DNA from: Branchiostoma floridae
Taxonomy: Eukaryota > Chordata > Leptocardii > Amphioxiformes > Branchiostomatidae
DNA: 64,000 bases
Reading direction: 5' to 3'
NCBI RefSeq assembly: GCF_000003815.2
Contig: NC_049987.1
Location: 5,046,994 to 5,110,993, forward strand
A program made the position numbers and the translations under genes. Under the pieces are notes generated by a model. The model was not told the DNA's origin and searched no databases. It saw only the letters and a program-made list of their open reading frames with translations. Within the stretch, counting starts at the first letter, position 1, and each line of letters begins with the position of its first letter. Positions 53,701-64,000 of the stretch are shown piece by piece.

Positions 53701-54850
53701 TATATTATTACGTACCTAATACATAATGGTTGATACAGAAAAAGGAAAAGTCCTTTCGTTCACACCTGCATTCACATTGTACAAAAAAGTTTCATCTAAA
53801 AGCACTTAATTCCAAATTTTTGGCATTGTAACAATTATAATATGTTCAGTATCTCCTGTCCCTTTATTAAATAGCAAACCCACATACAAATATAAACAAC
53901 TGTATTTGTAGCTGATTATAAAGTGGACAAATCAAATATATATTATCATATACATAATACATTATTTTGTAGATCAAATAGATGATCATACTTTGCATGT
54001 AGGCTGTGTCCATTTTCTTCCACCACAGGGATATTGATAGTCATCCTTTTGGGCCATGCAAAATCACAGATCTTCACAAATTGAATAATTGCATATTTTC
54101 ATTCATAATCATCATATCCTGCTCTCCCAGAAGTATTAAAATGAGACGGATTTTATCATATTTTAAAAACAAAAAGTTAAAAAAAACTGTACTTCACTGC
54201 CTTTTCTTTAACAAGAAAAATCTTACCCTGATTCCATTACAATGTCTGTGACATTTACAACTTTTAACAACTTGTAACTTTGAAAGAAGACATTTGTAGA
54301 TAATACAAAATGTGTTTGAATTCAATATGATTTATGAATAGCTAAGCAGATACATAATGCATGTTAAGTTTATTCAATGTACAAATTACCTCGACCTCCC
54401 TTGTTTAGTTGTTGAATAGCCAAAGATATGACTCTAAAATAGAACATCAGTTACAAACACTAACAACCAAAACAATACTGTGTCTATGTGCGTTTTAAAC
54501 ACCCCACTTGCATTCAGCATTACTTTCCTGGCAAACGTAAGAAAAAAAATACAACTAAAATAGAAATATAGTGATCTTATACAACTTCCACTGTTCATAA
54601 TAATACACTGCAAACTGTGCACTTTATGGTTAAAACAAGATAAATATTTTTCTGACTTCGGGTTAAAAGATGAAGTAAACGTAACGTAAAAGTTAAGCAT
54701 TTGTAAATCAAAAATATTTTGAATAAATAATACAACCCATTTTTGTTTGATATGCATATTTAACATCCCTCGTCATATCTTTGATTATGTACGTATGTGT
54801 GCACATTCTTTACGTAAATGCATTGTGTACATTTGTACGTTGCATAGGAA
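50725..54850. other. Region between convergent SNX3 and ANKRD6, probably 3' UTRs
   Basis: No coding exon recognised. Plus-strand AATAAA signals occur near 50995, 51342 and 53568, and a minus-strand signal near 53621, so the two convergent genes may end close to each other at about 53600. 51370-51690 has CAGGGTTCTTGTCAG / TGGTGAGAACCCTG ends and looks like another MITE. Confidence 0.4.
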
Positions 54851-54854
54851 TCTG

Positions 54855-55092
54855 ATGGGATGTCCCCGTAGCTCGAATGGTAGCAGTCTCACATTGGAGC
54901 TCCTGATTCCAATTAGTTTGCAGCTGGGAGACCCCCGTTTAATTCTTGGTGGGCATCTCAGTTGGGCTGTGCCCAATAAAGTGACGTAACATTAGGGTCC
55001 CATGTTCGAGGAGGTGCTTCGTGCACGTTAAAAGGGAGGGCTAGCAACCCCTCCCCTGTAAAAAATATACCCTGGTAAAGAAAGAACAGTCC
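54855..55092 (+). mobile_element. SINE with tRNA-like head (copy 4)
   Basis: The head has GTAGCTCGAATGGTAGCAG (A-box-like), then a degraded B box. The body contains GGTCCCATGTTCGAGGAGG, TGCTTCGTGCACGTTAAAAG and AACCCCTCCCCTGTAAAAAA, matching the other copies. Confidence 0.7.
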
Positions 55093-55096
55093 TCAA

Positions 55097-55196
55097 NNNN
55101 NNNNNNNNNNNNNNNNNNNNNNNNNNNNNNNNNNNNNNNNNNNNNNNNNNNNNNNNNNNNNNNNNNNNNNNNNNNNNNNNNNNNNNNNNNNNNNNN
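55097..55196. other. Assembly gap (100 N)
   Basis: Run of N that truncates the last visible ANKRD6 exon. The C-terminal coiled-coil exon may lie here or be lost. Confidence 0.95.
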
Positions 55197-58100
55197 CATG
55201 TGAGCTCTGAGTGCCATGATACTGTTGTAGGTGCATGTCTGGCGGAAGTCTTGTGTCGTCCTCTACTCTGTCGCCCTCTCTCCTAAATTCCCTGGATGTG
55301 TAGCGTACGCTGTTCTGTACCGCCACCGCCGTACTACAGTGCGAACTATCACTCTGTAGCACACTGTCATCATTGTTACTTGTACCATAGGAGGACAGAT
55401 AACTGGTGGTGGTGACAGACTTGTCACAGGATATAGCACTGTCATCCACACACAGATCACTAGGGGGCGTTGTTACACTGTGATACTGGCTGGAGTAAAG
55501 CTCATCAGAGCTTAGTGAGTACTGGTTAGTCTGAGGCATGAAGCTTGTTTGGGTTGTGTATGTAGGAGTAGTAGCAGCATGTGGAGTTGTGTTGGCTGGC
55601 TCTGGTGGCCTCCAGTATTGTTGGTATGAACTTCTACTGGTCTGTGGATGGGTGGGCCGTTCTCTTGGCCTGGTCGGCTGAAATCTGCCCTCCTCTGACT
55701 GTAGGGGTGAGGGAGATATGTCCTGTACACGGGCATACGCACCGTGGGCTGGGAGCGAGGGGTTGGATCTCACTCCGGACATAACAGAAACTTTAGTCTG
55801 GGGATGGTGGTCCTGCCAAGACTGCTGGCTTCCTGAGGAAAATACATGTAAATGTACACACATGTACACTGTCAGCAACACTCCACATTCATACAAGCTA
55901 ATATAGTATGTGCAAACTACTGCCTATTCCATGCCCCAAGATTAGAGGGGAGGGGCTGCTAAATCGAATTGCCCATTCCCTACATGGTTAAGCCATGCCA
56001 AACAATCACTTAAAAACACATTTACCTACATTTCAAACCTCGAGTCTTTACCCCCACTGCAAAGCTGGATTTGTTAGGTTTGTTTTGGTTCAAAAAGCCC
56101 GAGTTCAACTCCGGCATTTTAACGAGCTACAGCCAGATGATTGTCATGATGCCAGGATTTCACCCCCTCTCCTAATGGATCAGTCCATGTCCCAGTCATG
56201 AATATGAAGGTCACTCACAGGTCAAAGCATGCCAAAGGTCACAATTTTTGGCAAGATTTTAAAAATATACATGCTTCAGTCACTCTTGCAGAAACATAGA
56301 CCTTTGTGATCGAAATTTGCCCAGGGAAAAAAATTATCTAAAAGATTAGTCAATGAACAGGCTAAGGGTAGGCACCGGGCACTTTCTGCACAGCTCCGGA
56401 AAACAACTCCCTCCCCTAGAGTTCCTCCCTGCTAGATGTGAAGACTGGTCCCGCAAGGTGTTGCCAAAAAGGAACTCTCTAGGAATGCATGCGTGGAATA
56501 CGTCTTGAGTACAATGTAAATGTCCCCATCTATTTTGCCAAAATTTGTCATCGTTGTTCTGTTTCACAGGCCAACTACTGAGCACATGTGTCACCCAAAA
56601 AATCAGTTTGATAAACATTATAAGTTATCTTTGTAAACAAGTTATCTTTGTAAACAAGTACATGTTAACATAACCTTGTACCTAACCTAGAGAATAACAG
56701 AAATATTTACATAGTGAGGTCGTGTTGGAACTGGAGAAAAGTAAAGGAACCCTGTTAAATTCCTACAAGTTTATGATATCATGAGTAAATACTCTATCAA
56801 AGACCAGTTTCTACCTGTGGAAGGATGTCCATGATGTCTGGTAGACAGTGTGTCCCCACTCCTGCTCACACCGTCTGTCCTGGAGGCTGCCCACGCGGTG
56901 TGACCTCCGGCGTGATCCCTGGGGAACACATTTGACGTGCTACTGGACACCCACATGACTGTACCCAGCTTCTCATCGTCAGTAGGGTGGAGATGGTTGT
57001 GTTCTGTTGGAGGATCCGCCCCGTGTGGGGACGTATACCTCCTGTCCAGCACACCTTCTGACTGTGCCTTCTCCAGAGGATAAGTACTAGTGTCCAACCA
57101 TGTTCTGTCTGTAGTTGCCTGACTCTCCCTATAGACATCTGATGATACACCCCTGTCCGACAATGTCGCCCTCTCCAGTCTATTCTGTAGATCAGAATAC
57201 TTCTGCTCCATCCAGGCCTGTAAGGAGTGCCTGACGGATTTCACCTTGGCGTCCGTGTCCGCCTGCAGTTCTCGCCGGTCCTGCGTGGCGCGCTTGTCGA
57301 TCCGGTGGAGACAGGCCGTCTGCTCTGCGGAGACGCGCTCGCGGCACAGCTGGTCCAGACATGCTGCATGATGGGAGCATTTTCTCTCCACCTGGAACAG
57401 ATGTTCACCTCAGAATTGTGCTTCAACAACCATACATGAAGCAAGCTAACAATGCTATATGTACTGGCCGTATTTTTTTTATCAAAGTACGCGCCCCAAT
57501 TTAAGTACACACCTGGTTCTGGGCAATTCACAGACAAATCTGCAGGAATGAAACATAAGATGGTAAAACTCAAATAATGTAATTTGGGATTTTCTTTTGC
57601 CTTTTTGACCAAAAATGTATATTTTGGGTTCTTGCATCATGAAAGAAGCCATGCAACTGATCTGGAATTCAATACAGGGGTAGGAAGGCAGTCTAGGAGT
57701 TCATTTTGCATAGATAGTGAGGGGTGTTTTGGAAAAGTCTGTTCTTGTAAAGGAGGGGTGAAGTTACAAATGAAATCACTCAGAGTCAGAGTAAAGGAGC
57801 TTTTGTACACAAAACAATGTGCATAGTTTTACATCCTTCCTGAAATAGTAGCACAACCTTGCTCTATTGGAGGTCCCATTTATCTGTGCAATAACCTCAA
57901 ATAAAATATGCACCCTGACTTTGGCACCAACTAGAAGTGTCTTTTAGATTTTGCAAAGTTGAAAAAGTGTGTATTCAAAAAAAAAATCCAGTAAAATACA
58001 GTACAGTAGAAGCCAGTTAATTGCACAATGGATAACAGTTGCACACTTCTGTTAATTGCAAAGAATCCCAAAGTCCCGTAGTGATGCTGTCCAGCTTGAT

Positions 58101-61100
58101 AACTTCACTTTGTTGCACCAACCGGACAATTGCACAAAACGTGCTGGCAAATGGAATGAGTGCAATGAAACGGCTTCTACTGTATAGATCTATGATACTT
58201 GCCTGTTGCATTTGTGAGTTGAGAGCCCAGTGTGAGTCGTCGATTTCTGCCAGAAGTTCCTCCCTGTGAGCTTCCAGTTTATTCTCCATCTGCTGTAGAT
58301 AAGGTGTGCAGCCATAACACTGGTACACTGGGATCTGTTAGGACACCAGATGTCATTATCAATATCATTAGTAAAAACTTGTACACTGGGATCTGTTAGA
58401 ACAAAAAATATCATATCCAACTGTAGCAAACATTGACACCTTGGTCACTATTCTTAGAGTACGACAGAGGTCACTTATACAAGCATGGGCCAAGGATCCT
58501 TTATGAATCTCCTTAGTACTCTAGCCTGTTAAGACTTGTAAAAGACCTTAAGCTTTCTTCCAAAACCTAGGTGAAATCTTAAATTACTGTGTAGGGTGTA
58601 GGGCAGCTTAAATTGGACTTTTTGTACACTTGACACATATGCATCAGGCTACTGTGTGGGGTATTCATTTGTCTTCAATACAGATATAAATTGGTGCCCT
58701 GTGGCCTATAGAAATATATTGTGGAGCCTGTTACCTTTTGTAGGTTGCCTTTCTGATCGCGGACCATGTGGTACATCTGAGGAAAGGCCTGTGGAAGAAG
58801 GTGTGGTGGGATCTGAGCTGGATGCTGGGAGCTTCTCCCTGCCTTCACTGCAGAAGTACTCTGCTGCTGATGCTGGTGATGATGATGTTGATGATGATGG
58901 TGTCGATGGCGCAGTCTATCCTGGGACTCCCTGTACCTTACTGGGTGAGCGGCACTTTTCACCTACAGAAACAGTCAGTATAGTTATCAGGGTTAGAAAG
59001 TCGATTGGCCCAAATGGTGTCGCTTGCCTGATCTGGCCAGTAAAATCATTCCATGGGTGTGATTTTTCCATTAATAGACATTGGTTGATATTAGTCCAGT
59101 TATATACTTCAGACATTTCAGACAGTATCCACTGTGTTTTGTCAGTGACTAACAATGAAAGACAGTTGATGCTGGAAAATACGATTGTTTCCAAATTTTA
59201 TCCGGTTGCTTGAAGAACTGTTTCCATGTATATCTTATTACCTAGATGTCTAACCTTCAGTGAAATATGTCTGTCAGTATCTCAAAGAAGGATCAGAACT
59301 TCTGACTGACAAAGGTTTGCCAGTCTGACAAGGTAACCATATATGAAAATGTGCCATACCTGAATAGATGGGGTTTGTTTCCTGGTAGTTTTGTCCTGAC
59401 CAGTTTGGATCTGCACCCTTTTCACTGGTTTGTCCTTTCTTTGTTGCGGTGCTTGTTCCTTGAGAAAAGGAGGTCATACATGAATAAGACAACTACTGCT
59501 TGTTAGAGGCAATACCATAGCACAGGATCCGAGCCTGGGTACCATCCGGAAAGTAGTTCGCTCCGGCGTTCATTATATACTATATACAGTCGCTTCTAGC
59601 TCTGACAATCATTATAGTACACTATATACAGTCGCTTCTAGCTCTGATATTCATAATACACTATATACAGTCGCTTCTAGCTCTGACATTCATTATACAC
59701 TATATACAGTCGCTTCTCTGTGATTCCGTCTGGGAACGCGGACCATCTTAACGTCTGGAATCCTCCAAATTTTGGAAGCAGGCGCTGATTGGTCCTACAC
59801 ATGAGCGAAATATGGAATGAATTCAAGCGCTCGTTCGAACAGACGTTCCAACACCGGACAAGCCCTCCACCCGCTCCACCCATTCCTAGATTCGCTCCTT
59901 AACTGACGTTACCGCCAAACAGTTTGAATGCGCACATCTCCATGACGGATAGCAGAAGCGAATGTAGGAGCGAACTACTATCCGGATGGTACCTAGGCTA
60001 ACAGGATCCAGATTCTGGTAGCATTTATTTTACTACTGGGAAGACAATGTTCTTGACCTATCAAATCTTAAAACAAGTGGTCTTTACCCAGCTGATGTTT
60101 TAGTAACTCCTCAACCACGATACAAACCTAATTGTTTCATTGTCTAGTTATGTCTTCCCCGGTAGGAAAAAACATAGTTTTCACTGGCATGTTCTTTTAA
60201 CTTTTTCCCTCATGCAAATTGTCTATCCTGGTTTAAGTTGCTTTTGTGTACATCCACTTTGTATTGTTGTGTCTTTTTTTCAAAAATGAATAAAGATTAT
60301 GTTTAAAAAAAAAAAACTTTTTCCCTCTTCCTCCTCTGTAAGGAACGAATCAGAGCTTAGAACATTCTACATTTCCGTGAAAATGTTGTCTTCCTAGTTA
60401 CAGTATAATATTTACTGTGTATTATCATTGACTATCAGTCGTGTGGTTGTGTTGCTGCAACAGTTTGGGCATTTGTCTCGGAGATCCTGGGTTTAAATAT
60501 CATATTTACATCAGCTGACATCCAGCAAAGTGATGCTCACGTTAAAAAACTTAATTTAGTATTCCCGTCCCAGGGCTCGAAATACTGGGTGCATGTGCAC
60601 CCAGGTGCACCCAAAATTGGAGATGTGCACCCAATCTTTTTCTGTGGGTGCACAGGGTGCACCCAAATATTTTCTTAGGTTTGTGTATGTAAAGATATCA
60701 AAGTATACAAGTATACATCATATTCTTGACATCTAAGTGTTAGAAAGATAATAAAAATGTCTATCATGGTACTTGTTTAAGAATTTGATAGCTGAGTGCA
60801 GAGGTTGTCACGNNNNNNNNNNNNNNNNNNNNNNNNNNNNNNNNNNNNNNNNNNNNNNNNNNNNNNNNNNNNNNNNNNNNNNNNNNNNNNNNNNNNNNNN
60901 NNNNNNNNNNNNNNNNNNNNNNNNNNNNNNNNNNNNNNNNNNNNNNNNNNNNNNNNNNNNNNNNNNNNNNNNNNNNNNNNNNNNNNNNNNNNNNNNNNNN
61001 NNNNNNNNNNNNNNNNNNNNNNNNNNNNNNNNNNNNNNNNNNNNNNNNNNNNNNNNNNNNNNNNNNNNNNNNNNNNNNNNNNNNNNNNNNNNNNNNNNNN

Positions 61101-63849
61101 NNNNNNNNNNNNNNNNNNNNNNNNNNNNNNNNNNNNNNNNNNNNNNNNNNNNNNNNNNNNNNNNNNNNNNNNNNNNNNNNNNNNNNNNNNNNNNNNNNNN
61201 NNNNNNNNNNNNNNNNNNNNNNNNNNNNNNNNNNNNNNNNNNNNNNNNNNNNNNNNNNNNNNNNNNNNNNNNNNNNNNNNNNNNNNNNNNNNNNNNNNNN
61301 NNNNNNNNNNNNNNNNNNNNNNNNNNNNNNNNNNNNNNNNNNNNNNNNNNNNNNNNNNNNNNNNNNNNNNNNNNNNNNNNNNNNNNNNNNNNNNNNNNNN
61401 NNNNNNNNNNNNNNNNNNNNNNNNNNNNNNNNNNNNNNNNNNNNNNNNNNNNNNNNNNNNNNNNNNNNNNNNNNNNNNNNNNNNNNNNNNNNNNNNNNNN
61501 NNNNNNNNNNNNNNNNNNNNNNNNNNNNNNNNNNNNNNNNNNNNNNNNNNNNNNNNNNNNNNNNNNNNNNNNNNNNNNNNNNNNNNNNNNNNNNNNNNNN
61601 NNNNNNNNNNNNNNNNNNCAATTTAAGTGGTGCAAAAATTTTTTGGTGCACCCAATTTCTTAAGCTGGGTGCACCAGTGCACCTAATCCCAAAAATGAAA
61701 TTCGAGCCCTGCGTCCGCTGTTCCCCATGTTTACCTTGCCCTTGTTGTTGGTTCCATCAGCAGGGAGGGAGTGGGACCTGCGGATGTTACTGTTGTCCTT
61801 TCTGTGGGTACTTCTCCCTCGGCCAGATCTCTTCCCCTGAGAAACACGGAGAGGGGTATATGAGGTTTAAAAACAACTCATCATCTTAGTTGACAGATTC
61901 ATACATCCGTACCTGCATAGCCAGTATACATTGTAACTGCCCTTCAGTGCAACACATCAACTTCTATATCTGCATCTGTATAGCTGGTATAACTGCCCTT
62001 CAGTGTATGTATAAACACACCAGCTTCTGTATCTACATCTGTGTAGCAAGTATAAGTGACCTTCGGTGTAACACACCAGCTTCTGTATCTGCATCTGTAT
62101 AGCCAGTATAAGTGCCTTTCAGTATAACGCACCAGCTTCTGTATATGCATCTGTATAGCCAGTATAAGTGCCCTTCAGTATAACACACCAGCTTCTGTAT
62201 CTACATGTCCAAATACAGAATGGAGGTTCTGTGTTTAAGCTTAAGGAAAGTCACATAAAAGATCCCACAACACTTATCTAAAAAAAGTATGGGTCCTTCC
62301 AGGTGTGGGTGGATCACATACATAACATCTGCCAAAACTACAGCTTGCACTATTCAGTACAAACCTGGTGTGCTATCCTATGACTTTTATGAGGATGAGC
62401 TTACCAGGTATGCAATGAGGCCAATGCAGATGTCTTATAGCTAAATTGCAATACGCAATGAACAATACTTACTTTAGGAGTTGAGGTCATAATGAGGATA
62501 CACTCAGGGTTCTCCTTGTCTCTAGCCAGATCAATGGGAGTTTTCCCATCCTGAAATATAACACAAAGGTCTCACTGCAACCAAAGAAACATCATAATTG
62601 CATAATTTATAGAAACACAATGATTAAGGTCCATTTAGTGGTGGTTTTTCACAATGGACATGAAGAGTGCTATTGCCCACTTTTCTATTGTGTAGCAGCA
62701 GATATTTCAAAAGTCATAGGCTTGTGTAAAAAAAAGCATGAAACTCAATGATAAAATGGTACATTTTGATTTCTGTGCCTTTTGAGTCTTTGCAAATAAA
62801 ATAAGACACAGCTTGTCAGGGAAGAAATATACAAAAATCGGACATTTTGCTGCAGTACCAAAATCACTCACCAGGAGATAAAAAATCAACATTGCATTCC
62901 CAACACCTACACATGTACCCACATAGCAAATATCCAGACAGAGGTTCTCGAGTTATATTTATGACTCCAGAAACAAAAACATAAAAACAACCAGACTAAA
63001 AACAATAATGATAATAATTGATCTAGTGTACCTTGTCTTTTGCATTGACATCTGCACTGGCCTCTATTAGGATCTTGGTGAGTTTTCTTAGCCCCAAATT
63101 TGCTGCAATATGTAAGGGTGTTCGTCCATCCTGAAACAGAAACAGTAGTGGCAATCAGAGATGGTAGACTTCATCTACTCCTTACGCATATACTATTTTG
63201 CCACCCTTCCTAACAGGCAAAAATAAAATAAAAAATGTACAACTGCTAAAGTCATCAGATATGCTGCTTTGTGCATTACCAGTAGCAGTTGCAAAGTACA
63301 GATAGACACACACACACACACACACACCTGCACACACATAATCTCACACACAGTCACAAACACACAAGAAAATAGCAAGAAATTAACAAGCAATGTTCTG
63401 CAGCAACCCCACAGTACTAGGTTTCGAGTTGTGTGATTTTTCATACGTTAGTACAGAAAAAGTGCTCCTTGCAGGGAGTGACTAATTGCAGTTTGTAATT
63501 GCTATAAACAAGGGACATACAGTATCTTTTTATGGCACTTTTTTTTCATGATATAGTTTTAAACCGCTGAACATACACATGTAGAATGAATGATGTGGAG
63601 CCATTTCCTGTAGGTTCATTATGAATGTGCCAATATGTATATTTGCATTGCTCACAATGTAGTGGAATAGCTCCTAAATGAGACTTAAGTACACAAAAAT
63701 GTACACAACCCTAATCATTAGTAGCAGCAGTAGTCAGTAGATACTTGTACCTTGTTCCTCTGGTTGACATGACATCTGGCACTGAGGAGAATCCTGGTCC
63801 CGGTCACATGGCCGTACTTGGTAGCCAGGTGTAAAGCAGTGTCTCCGTA
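55197..63849 (-). CDS. ANKRD6: Ankyrin repeat domain protein 6 / Diversin, partial at both ends
   Basis: Diversin switches Wnt signalling from beta-catenin to planar polarity by binding Axin/CK1 and Dishevelled. Minus-strand exons: 63849-63751, 63130-63032, 62550-62473, 61836-61735, 59458-59360, 58962-58735, 58334-58203, 57391-56815, 55833-55197 (cut by the gap). About 683 residues are visible, all phases consistent. The first three exons are ankyrin repeats (YGDTALHLATKYGHV, DGRTPLHIAANLGL, DGKTPIDLARDKENPE). Next come a basic segment with RGRSTHRK and RRSHSLPADG, a His/Gln-rich stretch, YQCYGCTPYL, and a coiled coil (QMENKLEAHREELLAEID, then CRERVSAEQTACLHRID), which matches the vertebrate arrangement. 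A Ser/Thr/Pro-rich exon follows. The first repeats lie off the right edge. The C-terminal end is not seen. The intron after exon 58334-58203 is GC-AG. Confidence 0.92.
58004..58182. mobile_element. TA-flanked MITE (CAGTAGAAG family), copy 2
   Basis: TA|CAGTAGAAGCCAGTTAATTG at the left and AACGGCTTCTACTG|TA at the right. Same family as 22356-22534. It ends 20 bases from the GC donor of the neighbouring ANKRD6 exon. Confidence 0.85.
59531..60000. mobile_element. Inverted-repeat element with 9 bp duplication (Mutator-like)
   Basis: Ends AGCCTGGGTACCATCCGGA and TCCGGATGGTACCTAGGCT are inverted. The perfect 9 bp duplication ACAGGATCC flanks it (59522-59530 and 60001-60009). Inside, four tandem units contain ACTATATACAGTCGCTTCTA. 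A 9 bp duplication fits Mutator-like transposition, but no transposase is present. Lies in an ANKRD6 intron. Confidence 0.8.
60571..61711. mobile_element. CAGGGCTCGAAAT-type MITE, copy C, with gap
   Basis: Starts CAGGGCTCGAAATACTGGG and ends AATTCGAGCCCTG. 5 bp duplication CGTCC at 60566-60570 and 61712-61716. It is the reverse-complement orientation of copy B, and contains an 806-base gap. Ends only 23 bases from the donor of ANKRD6 exon 61836-61735. Confidence 0.88.
60813..61618. other. Assembly gap (806 N)
   Basis: Run of N entirely inside MITE copy C. Alignment to copy B suggests only about 40 bases are missing. Confidence 0.95.
61895..62215. repeat. ~56 bp minisatellite in an ANKRD6 intron
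   Basis: About five units containing TATAGCCAGTATAAGTGCCC and CACACCAGCTTCTGTATCT. Confidence 0.8.
63306..63330. repeat. (CA)n microsatellite
   Basis: Run of CA dinucleotides within an ANKRD6 intron. Confidence 0.9.
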
Positions 63850-64000
63850 CTGGACAAAAACAGGAACATCAGAAATAAACACTCAAGGCAATCTGAAGAA
63901 AAAACCTCATACATACCCTGCACTTAAAACCATTATTATCAGAAACGTTTGTACTGTAAGCATTGCATATACTTACTACTAGCAGCACTACTAGTAACGG

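Noticed and set aside
58656-59213. 185-codon plus-strand frame
   Set aside because: Antisense to the His/Gln-rich ANKRD6 exon. Its Asp/Asp-rich stretch is the complement of the CAT repeat.
60764-61663. Long frames across the gap
   Set aside because: Consist of unknown bases only.

Overview
The window looks like metazoan nuclear DNA from an invertebrate chordate, most likely a lancelet (Branchiostoma). I base this on short conserved exons separated by long introns, proteins very close to but distinct from vertebrate MPC1, MEAF6, SNX3 and ANKRD6, and a dense load of short DNA transposons and tRNA-derived SINEs. The species call is inference. There are five assembly gaps (10072-10171, 12335-12434, 16695-17193, 55097-55196, 60813-61618).

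The left half (1-28900) is mostly repeats. It holds a piggyBac-family transposase ORF that runs off the left edge, a few minus-strand ankyrin-repeat exons interrupted by a palindromic simple repeat, a decayed RT fragment, two copies of a ~1 kb dispersed repeat, a ~1 kb satellite with ~130-165 bp units, a direct duplication split by a gap, and a ~2 kb AT-rich ~35 bp minisatellite with a 499-base gap. Further right are a broken RING/B-box/NHL (TRIM-type) gene carrying a TA-flanked MITE, and two weak exons of a possible membrane protein.

The right half is a compact cluster of real genes. MPC1 (minus, 28939-35108) and MEAF6 (plus, 35578-42518) are head to head over a 469 bp shared promoter. SNX3 (plus, 45280-50724) follows. 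ANKRD6/Diversin (minus, 55197 to beyond the right edge) converges on SNX3. MPC1 has six coding exons, including adjacent micro-exons of 4 and 16 nt, three tandem copies of the exon 5 acceptor, and a non-LTR insertion with a 12 bp target duplication in its last intron. MEAF6 and SNX3 reconstruct to full length with phase-consistent introns. ANKRD6 has nine visible exons and one GC-AG intron.

The introns hold many DNA elements whose ends and target duplications can be read directly: 8 bp, 5-6 bp, 9 bp and TA duplications. Functionally, MPC1 imports pyruvate into mitochondria, MEAF6 is a subunit of histone acetyltransferase complexes, SNX3 directs retromer recycling from endosomes, and Diversin tunes Wnt/planar-polarity signalling. 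From memory, ANKRD6, SNX3 and MPC1 all lie on human chromosome 6q, so the cluster may preserve an ancestral chordate linkage. I saw no dedicated new multi-gene system. The most unusual features are the MPC1 micro-exon pair with its triplicated acceptor, and the layered transposon insertions.
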